Shown: piece after piece, positions 7,883 to 16,827 of the stretch
Layout: the number at the start of each line of letters is the position of its first letter
How positions within the stretch are numbered: the stretch's first letter is position 1
NCBI RefSeq assembly: GCF_030406085.1
Contig: NZ_CP129002.1
Location: 933,584 to 997,583 of the forward strand
Origin: Bartonella sp. TP
Lineage (GTDB): Bacteria > Pseudomonadota > Alphaproteobacteria > Rhizobiales > Rhizobiaceae
Direction: 5' to 3'
Length of the DNA: 64,000 bases
Made by a program: the position numbers and the translations under genes
Notes under the pieces: model-generated
Databases searched by the model: none
What the model was told of the DNA's origin: nothing
The model's input: the letters and a program-made list of their open reading frames with translations, nothing else

Positions 7883-10351
7883 TTACTTTTTATCATGGCG
7901 TTTTTTTTGCCAATCGCCTAAGAGTAATAGAATTGGTGCGGCAATAAATATAGAAGAGGAGGTAGCTATAATCACGCCAATTACCATAGGCACTGCAAAA
8001 TTGTGTACTGCAACGCCGCCCCAAAGAGCCATTGGCAACATAGCCAGTATGGTTGCAAGTGATGTAAACAAACAGCGCATAAATACTTGATTTATAGAAT
8101 TGTCAATAATCTGTCGTAAGGGCACTTTTACATTGGTTCGTAAATTTTCGCGCATTCTATCATATACTACTACTTTGTCATTTACTGAATAGCCTACTAT
8201 TGTTAAAAGTGCAGCTATTGCCGTTAAATTAAAGTCTATTTGAAATATGGCAAAAAATCCTAACATTTTCGTTACATCAAGTATTAGGGTGATAATAGCG
8301 CCTATGGCAAAATACCATTCAAAGCGCCACCATATATAAGCTGTCATTGCGAGGCCTGCTAAAATAACAGCGATTAAGCCATTTTTAGCTAGCTCGCTAG
8401 AAACTTTTGGTCCTACAATGTCAGTGCTGCCAAATTTAACATTTGGGTATAGCTTGGTAATTGCTGCCCTAGTTTTATCTGCCGCTTGTGTTTGTGTTTG
8501 CTCGCCTCCTGCTTGTCGCTCAATGTGAATCATAACAGAATTTTCATTGTTTACTTGTTGCAAAGCAATTTCTCCTAGGCCAAGTTGCGAAAGGGTTTTG
8601 CGCAAATTACTAAGCTCTGGTGGCTGTGGAGTAGTTATCAAAATTTGGGTGCCCCCTTTAAAATCTATACCATAATTTAATCCAGGTTTAAAAAAGAGAA
8701 AAATGGAGGCCACCGAAAGCACGATAGAAGTTGCTATGCCTATAAAGCGAGCATTCATAAATTTAAAATTTGTATATTGCGGTATGGAGGTAAGAAAAGG
8801 TGTTATATGTAGGCGTTGTATTTTGCGCTGCCTGATTATCCAAGCCATCATCATACGCACTAGTGTGATATCGGTGAACATGGAAATAATTATGCCAAGC
8901 CCCATTGTTACAGCAAAGCCACGTACTGGTCCAGAGCCATAATAATATAAAACTATAGTAGCTAAGATAGCTGTAACATTTGCATCTATGATGGTAGAAA
9001 ATGCATTGGAAAAACCACGGTCAAGGGCTGCTAATGCTCCTGCGCCCTTACGCGTCTCTTCTTTTATGCGTTCATTTATTAAAATATTGGCATCTACAGC
9101 TATACCGATACCTAGGATTATACCTGCTATACCAGGCAAGGTTAGAGTTGCTCCTAAAAGGCTGAGGGCAGCAAAAGTTAAAATTGTATGTAATGCTAAA
9201 GCGATATCAGCTATTAACCCCCACATGCCATATAATAAAAACATAAATAAAGCTACTAAGATAAAGCCTGCGATACCCGTATAGACACCCATTTTAATTG
9301 CATCGGCTCCTAAATCTGGCCCTACAGTGCGCTCTTCTACTACAGTTAGGGGAGCGGGCAAAGCGCCAGCGCGTAATAGTGCTGATAATTGTATTGCCTC
9401 TGGCATGGTGAAGCTGCCCGTTATCTCGCCGTTTCCATTTGGTATAACGCCTTGAATTATGGGGGCCGTTAGTACTTTATCGTCTAGCACTATGGCAAAA
9501 GGCTTTTGCATATTTTGCTCAGTGATTTCTCTAAAAACTCTGGTGCCTTCGCCATTAAGCTTGAACATGATTTTTACTTGGCCGCCTGGCACAGACATAT
9601 CATCATAGGCCCTAGCGTCAGTTAATGTGTTGCCATCCAGTGAAATATGGTCTTTTATAGCGAAAGTTTGCGCTTTGTCTTTAAAACTTGGTAAGATTGA
9701 CACGCCCACTGGCGGATCATTTTTATCTGCTGTACTGTCAACAAGGTGAAAGCTAAGTTTTGCTGTTTTTCCAAGCAAGGCGCGCAATTGTCCTGGTTGC
9801 TGCATTCCAGGTAGTTGCACCATGACGCGGTCACTGCCTATTTTTTGTATAGATGGTTCTGCTACGCCTACTTCATCTATTCTTTTGCGTATAATTTCTA
9901 CACTTTGTTCAATGGCTTGCTTAAGTTGTGTGTTTAGTTCATCATCTGCCAAAGTTATGTTTAGCTGCTCAGCTTGCGAGGCGATTTTTATAGCATTTAT
10001 ATTTTTTAGTGCAGTGGCTATAGCATTGAGGTCTTTTGGATTTTTTGCTGTTATGGTTATAGCATTATTGTTAGCTTTGATTGTATTGATTTGTAATTTT
10101 TTGTCGTTTAACTGCTGCGAAATATTTTCAAGTTTATTTTGCAATTTTTCCTTGATTAGCGCAGCCTTATCTATCTCTAATACTAAATACGATCCACCTT
10201 TTAAATCAAGTCCTAATGTTACTCGTGTGTCTGGTAAGAATGGCAAATATTTTTGCATGAACTCTTTACTAAAAAGATTTGGCAAAGCCAGCAATAGTCC
10301 TATTAAAACGATTGCTGTGTATAAAAAAGCAGATAACCGGGGAAAGCGCAT
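7883..10351 (-). CDS. secDF: Protein translocase subunits SecD and SecF fused (SecDF)
   Basis: An 822-residue RND-type membrane protein that helps Sec translocation on the periplasmic side using the proton gradient. The SecD half starts with one membrane segment and the signature TLGLDLKGGSYLVLEID. A large periplasmic domain follows, with KRIDEVGVAEPSIQKIGSDRV-type sequence cut here for length, then five further helices including GIAGIILGIGIAVDANILI. The SecF half starts near residue 525 and has LNYGIDFKGGTQI and the C-terminal NDKVVVYDRMRENLR. SecD and SecF are separate genes in many bacteria but fused in several rhizobial genomes. Start ATG 10351 has an AAAGG site 8 bases upstream. No yajC is next to it. 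Confidence 0.97.
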   Translation of the reverse strand: MRFPRLSAFLYTAIVLIGLLLALPNLFSKEFMQKYLPFLPDTRVTLGLDLKGGSYLVLEIDKAALIKEKLQNKLENISQQLNDKKLQINTIKANNNAITITAKNPKDLNAIATALKNINAIKIASQAEQLNITLADDELNTQLKQAIEQSVEIIRKRIDEVGVAEPSIQKIGSDRVMVQLPGMQQPGQLRALLGKTAKLSFHLVDSTADKNDPPVGVSILPSFKDKAQTFAIKDHISLDGNTLTDARAYDDMSVPGGQVKIMFKLNGEGTRVFREITEQNMQKPFAIVLDDKVLTAPIIQGVIPNGNGEITGSFTMPEAIQLSALLRAGALPAPLTVVEERTVGPDLGADAIKMGVYTGIAGFILVALFMFLLYGMWGLIADIALALHTILTFAALSLLGATLTLPGIAGIILGIGIAVDANILINERIKEETRKGAGALAALDRGFSNAFSTIIDANVTAILATIVLYYYGSGPVRGFAVTMGLGIIISMFTDITLVRMMMAWIIRQRKIQRLHITPFLTSIPQYTNFKFMNARFIGIATSIVLSVASIFLFFKPGLNYGIDFKGGTQILITTPQPPELSNLRKTLSQLGLGEIALQQVNNENSVMIHIERQAGGEQTQTQAADKTRAAITKLYPNVKFGSTDIVGPKVSSELAKNGLIAVILAGLAMTAYIWWRFEWYFAIGAIITLILDVTKMLGFFAIFQIDFNLTAIAALLTIVGYSVNDKVVVYDRMRENLRTNVKVPLRQIIDNSINQVFMRCLFTSLATILAMLPMALWGGVAVHNFAVPMVIGVIIATSSSIFIAAPILLLLGDWQKKRHDKK

Positions 10352-10407
10352 GGATATACCTTTGCTAGAATTTGAAATAATAAATATCTGCTTTTATCAT
10401 AAAAATT

Positions 10408-11217
10408 TTAGCTTGTGTAGGGTGCAGCTAGTATAATAATATCATTATCCTGCGGTCGCCACTCTATGAGTCCCTCCTTTGCAAAAGTTGTTAGCCACCC
10501 TTCCATTGGCCATTGTTGCCATTTTTTATAAAATGTTTTGGCATTTGCTATTATGTCGAAAAAATGTTGATAGGGTGGTTCGGTGCTTTCATGATATTGA
10601 TGGTAAACGCGAGTTTCGCTGGTTAGCCAATGCTCTATGTTTCGAGCTGCTGCTCGAAAGCCAAAATCTGTATCCTCCGCTCCATAGCCGATATAATCTT
10701 CTGAAAATAAGCCGATTTGGGTAAAAATATCTATGCTAAGACCAAAGGCCAAAGACCAAAATAAGCCAGGATTATGTTCTATTTTATAACCTTTTTTAGG
10801 GAAAGAGCGTGCCTCGTGCGGTTTTCCTAAAAACTTTAATTGTTTTTCTTCTAGCTGCATTTGTGTGATTCGGGGCAGATAACGTACCTCACAGCTTATT
10901 ATCTGATTATAATGGCGTACTGCTTGAAACATAATTTCTACAAAATTGCTTGCTGGAATGCAGTCTACATCCAAAAATAATAAAGTAGAGGATACTGCGT
11001 TTTTTGCCGCTATGTTGCGTGCTTTAGCCAGTGGTAGGGTTTCACATGGCATGGCTATAGTTTTTATTGGAAAGTTGCTTTGTGGTAATTTATATGAAGT
11101 ATCACCCATTTCTACTATTATAAGTTCTGTTGGTAATTTTGTTGAGCGGTTCAAGCCTTCTATTAGGTTTAGTAAATGTAGCTCACGATTTTTGTTTAGA
11201 GTTAGCACGCTTGGCAT
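10408..11217 (-). CDS. Family 2-like glycosyltransferase with galactosyltransferase-type C-terminal domain
   Basis: A 269-residue GT-A fold enzyme. It has a N-terminal LTLNKNRELHLLNLIEGL strand-helix, a variant DxD region LLFLDVDCIPA near residue 94 and a C-terminal acceptor region GAEDTDFGFRAAAR with the ED dipeptide that usually supplies the catalytic base. It has no membrane segment, so it is probably cytosolic or peripheral. Its ATG overlaps the stop of the upstream gene by one base (TAATG), which indicates translational coupling. It is the last gene of the four-gene glycosyltransferase unit. Donor and acceptor cannot be read from the sequence. Confidence 0.85.
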   Translation of the reverse strand: MPSVLTLNKNRELHLLNLIEGLNRSTKLPTELIIVEMGDTSYKLPQSNFPIKTIAMPCETLPLAKARNIAAKNAVSSTLLFLDVDCIPASNFVEIMFQAVRHYNQIISCEVRYLPRITQMQLEEKQLKFLGKPHEARSFPKKGYKIEHNPGLFWSLAFGLSIDIFTQIGLFSEDYIGYGAEDTDFGFRAAARNIEHWLTSETRVYHQYHESTEPPYQHFFDIIANAKTFYKKWQQWPMEGWLTTFAKEGLIEWRPQDNDIIILAAPYTS

Positions 11218-12254
11218 TATAAGCTGCCATGTGCTGTAGTTAATATAAATTGTGCTGCTTTCGCTGCATCTTGTCCATCTTGTAATAGCCCCATTAGATT
11301 TCCTTTGTTCAGCGTTTGAGTTACCAATTCTGCCCAGTTAATTGTTGTGCCTTGGGGCACAATAGCGGCCCCTATTTCTTGTAACCGTTTAGCCTTTGCC
11401 CACTGCTCCTCGAAGGGGCGCCTTTGGGGTAGACAAATATATGGTTTGTTTGCCGAGATAACATTAGCCAATAGGCCATCGCCGCTTGAGCCAATTACTA
11501 AATTTGCTTTTTGTATATATGTTTCAGGGTTTTTTACCCAGCCATTTAGCTTTAAATTTTTAGGCAATGGTTGGGTAGTTTTTTTTGCGTCTATTGGTCC
11601 TATTACTTCTAATTGCCACAATGGCAATTGTCGTGCTATTTCTATTAGCCTATCAATTGAAAGATCATGGCCTCCAGCGCCTAAAACGATAGTGATAATT
11701 TTTTGTTGGTTTTTTTGTTTATTATAAAATTGTGTTAAATTAGAAAAAAAATGTGATTTTTTTATTATCCAATCTGGCGTGTCGTTCGCTTCTAGTAATC
11801 GATGATAAGGGCACAATAAAGCGTTAGCGTTGCTAAACGCTTCGATATGCGCAGTATCCAATCTGTTGCCAGTGAGGCGGACATAGATAGTTGGTGTTGA
11901 GCATAAGCGTGCCAACATCGCGATTTCTACCGATACATCTACTACTATTAATGCTGGTTCAGTTTTTGCTATCCACTGAGTGATTCGTTGTACGCGTTGT
12001 TTAATAGAGCTAACGCCGATAGGGGTGTAGTGCGTTGCTACAAGATATTCGTTGTGGCGCCTATATCCCGGTGCTACTTTGTCATCCTCTAGATCTATAT
12101 AATCAAAATTGTCACAGTTTCCTGCAAGATTCGTACCCAATAAAGTAAAATATTCTGGGGCATATGAGGCTATGGCCAGCGCTCGTTGTCTGTGCCCGTC
12201 ACCATGGTGATGTATATAATAGCCTATTTTATATTTTTTTGAGTATTGTTTCAT
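11217..12254 (-). CDS. MurG/GT28-like glycosyltransferase
   Basis: A 345-residue GT-B fold protein. The start YKIGYYIHHHGDGHRQRALAIA has the G-HGHxxRA-like N-terminal loop of GT28 and GT1 enzymes. The C-terminal half has TIVLGAGGHDLSIDRLIEIA and a MurG-like donor-binding stretch, ANLVIGSSGDGLLANVISANKP followed by PQRRPFEEQWAKAKRL. The donor is probably a nucleotide sugar. It is not MurG itself: the length and N-terminal lipid-binding region differ, and it is not in a division cluster. Its 5' end overlaps the preceding gene by 26 bases and its stop overlaps the next start. Confidence 0.82.
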   Translation of the reverse strand: MKQYSKKYKIGYYIHHHGDGHRQRALAIASYAPEYFTLLGTNLAGNCDNFDYIDLEDDKVAPGYRRHNEYLVATHYTPIGVSSIKQRVQRITQWIAKTEPALIVVDVSVEIAMLARLCSTPTIYVRLTGNRLDTAHIEAFSNANALLCPYHRLLEANDTPDWIIKKSHFFSNLTQFYNKQKNQQKIITIVLGAGGHDLSIDRLIEIARQLPLWQLEVIGPIDAKKTTQPLPKNLKLNGWVKNPETYIQKANLVIGSSGDGLLANVISANKPYICLPQRRPFEEQWAKAKRLQEIGAAIVPQGTTINWAELVTQTLNKGNLMGLLQDGQDAAKAAQFILTTAHGSL

Positions 12255-13311
12255 AGAGTTTTTCGTATTTGTTTAACATAATGTCGAAGTTTGCAATTTC
12301 TTCCGCCCTAGCACGACAATCGACAGGGCTTAGGTTGCTAGCTTTGGTTATGGCTGCTGCTAATGCTTCTACATTATTTGGTTCTGCCAAGGCTCCACTC
12401 AGTGGGCTCAAAAGTTCTGGTATGGCACCTCTTTTAAAGGCAGCTACGGGGGTTCCGCAAGCGAGTGATTCTGCTATTACTAGGCCAAATGGCTCATCCC
12501 AACAGGGCGTACAAAGACTAAGCCTGGCTTTTCCTATAAGCTTGGCTAGGTTATTATGATCTAGATGGCCTATATAGTTAGTTTGATTGTTTAGCAGTGG
12601 TTGAATGTAATTATCAAAATATAGCTGATCATATATAGCGCCTGCAATTTTTAGTGGCATTTGGGCTTTTTGTGCCGCTTGTATTGCTAAATGGGTGCCT
12701 TTTTCTGGCGTGATGCGCCCAAACCATATAGCATAATTTTCTTTAGCTTCATTTGGTACAAAGGTAAATTGCTGTAAAGCTATACCATTTAATATTACCG
12801 CCTTGCTTGGGGCTATCTCTTGCCAAAGCTGCTTCATATAGTCGGAAATAGTTACAATAAAATTGTTCTGTTTTGGTCGGCTGGTAAAGGCGGCTGCAAG
12901 CCACGCCAATGGCGGGGTATGTAGGGTGGTTACCATTGGTATTTTTAAGGTTTCTGAAAAATCTAACACAGTGTGATGTAAAGAGTTATTATGAATTATA
13001 TCAAATTCAGCGTTTTTTAACTTGTACATCAATTTGTTATAAGCACAATATTCTTGATACATAGTCAATTCAGCTGGAGAAATTTCATATGCTGGTAGCT
13101 TTTTGGGGCCAAAATTATCTGCTGTGGGGTCAGATATAAAGCTTGAATTAAGTTCGATGTCGCTGCCAGCCGCTGCGAATAAGGTAACTTGATGGCCACG
13201 TTTAATCAGACCTTTAGTTAAAGTATAGGTAAAGCATTCTAATCCACCAACAAATGGTTGCTTGATTGGATATTTTATATGAGCTATCACAGCAATTTTT
13301 AATGCTTTCAT
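12229..13311 (-). CDS. Family 4 glycosyltransferase
   Basis: A 360-residue retaining GT-B glycosyltransferase. The N-terminal half has the glycine-rich acceptor loop FVGGLECFTYTLTKGLIKRGHQV. The C-terminal half has AIWFGRITPEKGTHLAIQAA and the GT4 donor motif EPFGLVIAESLACGTPVAA, with the E-x7-E pair of the family. No membrane segment is visible. It lies between a GT2 gene 5 bases upstream and a GT28-like gene it overlaps, so the enzymes probably act in sequence on one glycan or glycolipid. The product is unknown. Confidence 0.88.
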   Translation of the reverse strand: MKALKIAVIAHIKYPIKQPFVGGLECFTYTLTKGLIKRGHQVTLFAAAGSDIELNSSFISDPTADNFGPKKLPAYEISPAELTMYQEYCAYNKLMYKLKNAEFDIIHNNSLHHTVLDFSETLKIPMVTTLHTPPLAWLAAAFTSRPKQNNFIVTISDYMKQLWQEIAPSKAVILNGIALQQFTFVPNEAKENYAIWFGRITPEKGTHLAIQAAQKAQMPLKIAGAIYDQLYFDNYIQPLLNNQTNYIGHLDHNNLAKLIGKARLSLCTPCWDEPFGLVIAESLACGTPVAAFKRGAIPELLSPLSGALAEPNNVEALAAAITKASNLSPVDCRARAEEIANFDIMLNKYEKLYETILKKI

Positions 13312-13316
13312 CGGCT

Positions 13317-14531
13317 TCAGGCGCTCATAACTGTTATTATCGTTTCTGAAGGTAAAACATATATATCTTCCTGTTGCTCAATTGCGGTTGCATTGTTTAT
13401 TATTGCTTGTAATTTTTGTCCTTCGGCAATTATTTGGCTGTTTTTAAGCGGCTGTTGAGTAAGGACAGGGCTGTTTTGCTCTATTAATTGCCATAGGGCA
13501 CCAAAGCTATAACATTGCTGTGCTATCGCGATATTTTTTTCGCTTAAGGCCAATTTGTTTAGTAGCTTTGTTAGTTTTTCTTTGTTTTGCCATTTATCGC
13601 GCAAAGTTGCGCAAATATTAGCTCTGCGCCAAACCATATTTGCTGGTTCTAATCTGCTATCACAAGAAAAATCTTTTGTTTTTATTCGTTGGCTTAGTGT
13701 GCTCGCCATTCCATATTTGGCACGGCCAAAAAGGCGGTACGACGTGGTAACCAAGGCTTCATTACTATAATATACTGCATAGTCGTATTGTTTTACTCGC
13801 TGTTCTAAAGCCCGGTCTTCGCCAGCGTCAACTTTTGGTAAGCCGCCTATGCGTCTATACACCTCGGCTGTTACCGACATGTTTGCCCCTGAAACGTGGC
13901 AATGATGAGGCCATGGATTTAATGGGTCTGGATCTATAATATTGCGTAATTGATTACTAAGGCGCCAATAGTTTTCCTCTGCTTTATTGCGTAGTAGAAA
14001 TTCTTTTGGTAGTTGAGCTTGTTCAATTTGGTCCATTTCTATATTGCCGCATACCATTCCAATTGACCCAGATAAGGCTTCTAGATGTTTTTTTACAAAA
14101 TCTCGATCTGCTATACTATCAGCATCTGTGGTAATTATAACGCTGTGGGGACCACTCAGACAATTTGCCAAAGCCAAAGCTAAGCCTCTTGCCTGACCAG
14201 CGCATCCAACATGGTGTGTTAAGGAAATATCAAAAATTTCGACAGCGCAGGATGTTTGTTGTGCGAAATTTAGTGCTATTGCTAAAGATTTATCAGTGCT
14301 GTTATTGATTAGTAAAATCAAGCGACCACACTGCTTGCTTTCCAGCATTGAGTCTTCTATCGCTTTTAAGCATTTTGATAGTCGCTCTTCTTCATTGCAA
14401 ATAGGAATAGCTATAGTGTAGTCAGGTAGGCATGTAAAATGGGGTTGGCTTGGCAGCCAATAATTAATTTTGCAAGCAGTGTTTTGCGCGCTGAATATGT
14501 GTTGAAATTGGTTTGGTAGAGCGTTAAGCAT
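13317..14531 (-). CDS. Family 2 glycosyltransferase, first gene of the glycosyltransferase unit
   Basis: A 404-residue GT-A enzyme counted from ATG 14531, which is preceded by AGAAGGGA at good spacing. The open frame continues upstream to 14654, but that part reads through tRNA-Leu and is not coding. Motifs are YTIAIPICNEEERL, SVIITTDADSIADRDFV (the DxD metal site) and GEDRALEQRVKQY (the ED acceptor-side dipeptide). The region PHHCHVSGANMSVTAEVYRRIGG fits GT2 enzymes that act on soluble or lipid-linked acceptors. It has no membrane helices. tRNA-Leu lies 93 bases upstream on the same strand with no terminator seen between them. Confidence 0.85.
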   Translation of the reverse strand: MLNALPNQFQHIFSAQNTACKINYWLPSQPHFTCLPDYTIAIPICNEEERLSKCLKAIEDSMLESKQCGRLILLINNSTDKSLAIALNFAQQTSCAVEIFDISLTHHVGCAGQARGLALALANCLSGPHSVIITTDADSIADRDFVKKHLEALSGSIGMVCGNIEMDQIEQAQLPKEFLLRNKAEENYWRLSNQLRNIIDPDPLNPWPHHCHVSGANMSVTAEVYRRIGGLPKVDAGEDRALEQRVKQYDYAVYYSNEALVTTSYRLFGRAKYGMASTLSQRIKTKDFSCDSRLEPANMVWRRANICATLRDKWQNKEKLTKLLNKLALSEKNIAIAQQCYSFGALWQLIEQNSPVLTQQPLKNSQIIAEGQKLQAIINNATAIEQQEDIYVLPSETIITVMSA

Positions 14532-14624
14532 GGCCGTCCCTTCTGTTAGTATGCGCAAATCTGTCAAAGAAACGCATGAGAAAGTAGGGATGTTCCCAAA
14601 ATAACACAATAAATTATAGTAAGT

Positions 14625-14710
14625 TGGTGCGGGCGGCGGGACTCGAACCCGCACGATCCTGGATCGAGGGATTTTAAGTCCCTTGCGTCTACCTATTCCG
14701 CCACGTCCGC
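14625..14710 (-). tRNA. tRNA-Leu (anticodon TAA)
   Basis: On the minus strand this is a class II tRNA with a long variable arm, an encoded CCA and anticodon loop CTTAAAA, giving TAA (reads UUA and UUG). The acceptor stem pairs GCGGACG with CGCCCGC, leaving one A-C mismatch at position 5-68. The T arm (GCGGG, TTCGAGT, CCCGC) is intact. A promoter lies directly upstream. Confidence 0.97.
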
Positions 14711-14721
14711 ACTTGCGCTCA

Positions 14722-14750
14722 TTTATAATTCATCCAAAGCGATATGTGAA
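14722..14750 (-). promoter_or_regulatory. Promoter of tRNA-Leu (and possibly the glycosyltransferase unit)
   Basis: On the minus strand: TTCACA, 17-base spacer, TATAAA, each 5 of 6 to consensus. The -10 element ends 11 bases before the mature tRNA 5' end. As no terminator is visible after the tRNA, transcription may continue into the glycosyltransferase genes. Confidence 0.65.
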
Positions 14751-14767
14751 GCAAAAAATGCAAAAAA

Positions 14768-14796
14768 TTGAAAATATTTTATATTACAGTTATATT
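14768..14796 (+). promoter_or_regulatory. Promoter of the small secreted protein gene
   Basis: TTGAAA, a 17-base spacer and TATATT. The predicted transcript start is near 14803, about 20 bases before the ATG at 14823, and it includes an AAAGGA ribosome site. Confidence 0.6.
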
Positions 14797-14822
14797 CGCT
14801 CTAGTTTTAAAGGAAAAATCTT

Positions 14823-15341
14823 ATGCAGAATTTATTAATTATATTTTTAGTTATCTTTAGCCTGCCAGCTTCTAGCAGTGCCGCTGTATCTTCTACTCAA
14901 AAGAGTGAATTGTCTTCGCTAATAGTACAGTTTAACAGGGCAGCAGAGCAAAAAGATATCAGCTTTTTTGTAGAAAATATGCCGCAACATTTATTGGATT
15001 CCATGGCATTGCGGTTGGGTAAAACTAAGCAAGAATTATTAAATGATATGAAAATGCAGCTAGGGAAACAAATAAAATCTGAAGATGCTATGACATATAG
15101 CTTGAAATCAAATGATATTCAGTATAATATCGCTTCTAATGGTCAAGCTTATGCTTTAATTACTACGGTAAAAGAAAATAAGAGATTAAAAGTAGAATCC
15201 CAAACGCTTGCTATATTTGAAAATGCCAGGTGGCATTTAATTTATGGCGGTGCGCGTGCTGTGCAAAACCCTGCATTTTTGCTGATATATCCTTCTTTTG
15301 AGGGAGTTGAGTTAAGACCAGATAAAGTAATACAAAAATAA
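14823..15341 (+). CDS. Small exported protein of unknown function
   Basis: A 172-residue protein that I do not recognise. The first 21 residues are a clear signal peptide: MQNLLIIFLVIFSLPASSSA with probable cleavage after the ASSSA/AA region. The mature part is mixed helix and strand (LIVQFNRAAEQKDISFFVENMPQHLL, then alternating strands to the C-terminus) and resembles a small NTF2-like or DUF-type periplasmic domain. No cysteine pair or lipobox is present, so it is predicted to be soluble in the periplasm. It has its own promoter and an AAAGGA site. Confidence 0.75.
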   Translation: MQNLLIIFLVIFSLPASSSAAVSSTQKSELSSLIVQFNRAAEQKDISFFVENMPQHLLDSMALRLGKTKQELLNDMKMQLGKQIKSEDAMTYSLKSNDIQYNIASNGQAYALITTVKENKRLKVESQTLAIFENARWHLIYGGARAVQNPAFLLIYPSFEGVELRPDKVIQK

Positions 15342-15440
15342 TATCTGAAAGGTTATATCATTAGCTACTCTAAAAATTTCGCAGCGCCCAAATCGTCGCT
15401 GCAACCATCTGCTTCTACTTTAGTCGAAGCAGCTGATTCT

Positions 15441-16715
15441 TTGACGCCGCGTGTTAGCGATTTTGCGTCGTTTGGTTTGTCGCAGGTTTTATTAAATAAT
15501 CTCTATGCTATAGGCGTTAAGGAGCCAAAACCTATACAGGCTTTAGCTATACCACAACTATTACAAGAGCAAGATTTATTAGCCGTAGCGCAAACAGGCT
15601 CTGGTAAAACTTTTGGATTTTGTCTGCCTTTAATAAATAAGATTTTGCAAAAGGGTGCTAAAAGGGCACCAAAAACAGCCGAATGTATAATTTTGGTTCC
15701 CACTCGTGAACTGGCAGTGCAGATAGAGCATGCTGTACGAACTGTTGTGCGCTCAACACATCTTTCCGTTGCTTTAGTTCTGGGTGGGGTTGCTAAAGGG
15801 CCGCAAATCAAGAAGGTCGCGCCAGGGGTAGATGTGTTAATTGCTACTCCAGGTCGATTAATGGATCTTATGCGAGACAAGGCGATAACTTTACAGGCTA
15901 CTAAATATTTAGTGTTAGATGAAGCCGATCGCATGCTAGATATGGGTTTTATCCAGCCTATTAAAAATATATCTGCAGCGGTGCATCCACAATGTCAAAA
16001 AGCTTTATTTTCAGCCACAATGCCGGATTCGATAAAGCAATTGGCGAATAATTTGTTAAAGCGCCCAGTATATATAGCGGCAGAGCCGCAAGGTACAGTT
16101 GGTAAACAAATTAAGCAGCTTTTTTATAAAGTTCCTGCTTCGCATAAAAAAACTCTTTTGCATAAGCTATTAACGGAGCAGGCGTTCGCTTCTACGATAA
16201 TTTTTACTAAAACCAAACATAGCGCTGATAATCTAGAAAAGTTCTTGGCTGGTAAGGATTTGGCTGCAGCCGTGATACACGGTAACAAATCACAAAATGC
16301 GCGGCAGCATGCACTGCGATCTTTCAGAAAGCAGGAAGTTGCAATTTTGGTGGCTACTGATTTAGTGGCGCGCGGTATTGATGTACCACATGTTAGCCAT
16401 GTTATTAATTATGATTTGCCAACAGAGGGTGAAAATTACGTCCATCGCATTGGACGTACTGGTCGTAATGAGGCTACAGGTACATCTATTACTTTGTATA
16501 GCGAAGCTCATGAATATAGTTTACTGAAAGCTATAGAAAAAGCTACTTCTAAGAAGATCGTAGATTTTATAACAGTGGATTTGCCTGGGGTGGATACATC
16601 TGCGTCTGAATCTAAGCGTGGACCCTTAAGGCCTAGTTTCAAAAAGCCAAGCCGCGACCAAAGATCTGATCGTGCTCGCAAACCATATAGGCCAAAAACT
16701 GCACGGGCATCATAA
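15441..16715 (+). CDS. DEAD-box ATP-dependent RNA helicase, RhlE-like
   Basis: A 424-residue helicase with all core motifs: F-S-FGLS and PKPIQ (Q motif), AQTGSGKT (Walker A), PTRELA (Ia), DEADRMLDMGF (II), SATMP (III), VATDLVARGIDVPHV (V) and HRIGRTGR (VI). A short basic tail (KPSRDQRSDRARKPYRPK) is typical of RhlE-type enzymes in ribosome assembly or RNA decay. TTG 15441 gives a normal-length N-terminus. The frame is open back to 15342, however, and a GAAAGG site sits 7 bases before an in-frame ATT at 15360, so a 27-residue longer protein with a rare start is possible. Confidence 0.95.
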   Translation: MTPRVSDFASFGLSQVLLNNLYAIGVKEPKPIQALAIPQLLQEQDLLAVAQTGSGKTFGFCLPLINKILQKGAKRAPKTAECIILVPTRELAVQIEHAVRTVVRSTHLSVALVLGGVAKGPQIKKVAPGVDVLIATPGRLMDLMRDKAITLQATKYLVLDEADRMLDMGFIQPIKNISAAVHPQCQKALFSATMPDSIKQLANNLLKRPVYIAAEPQGTVGKQIKQLFYKVPASHKKTLLHKLLTEQAFASTIIFTKTKHSADNLEKFLAGKDLAAAVIHGNKSQNARQHALRSFRKQEVAILVATDLVARGIDVPHVSHVINYDLPTEGENYVHRIGRTGRNEATGTSITLYSEAHEYSLLKAIEKATSKKIVDFITVDLPGVDTSASESKRGPLRPSFKKPSRDQRSDRARKPYRPKTARAS

Positions 16716-16742
16716 CTAAATAAACATTAGGGCTTTTGAAAA

Positions 16743-16817
16743 TGGCTCCCCGGGCCGGATTCGAACCAGCGACCAACCGGTTAACAGCCGGTTGCTCTAC
16801 CGCTGAGCTACCGGGGA
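16743..16817 (-). tRNA. tRNA-Asn (anticodon GTT)
   Basis: On the minus strand: acceptor TCCCCGG pairs with CCGGGGA, discriminator G, encoded CCA. Anticodon loop CTGTTAA gives GTT (Asn). The D arm contains AGCTCAGCGGTAGAGC and the T loop TTCGAAT. It points towards the 3' end of the helicase gene. Confidence 0.98.
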
Positions 16818-16827
16818 ACGGTGCCTG

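Noticed and set aside
9822-10436. 204-codon plus-strand ORF opposite secDF
   Set aside because: Antisense shadow of the SecD part; Cys/Ser/Phe-rich sequence with no domain and no ribosome site.
14532-14654. Longer start for the first glycosyltransferase (from 14654)
   Set aside because: The extra 41 codons read through the 3' part of tRNA-Leu (peptide MRVRVPPPAPT is a typical tRNA translation). ATG 14531 has a good ribosome site.
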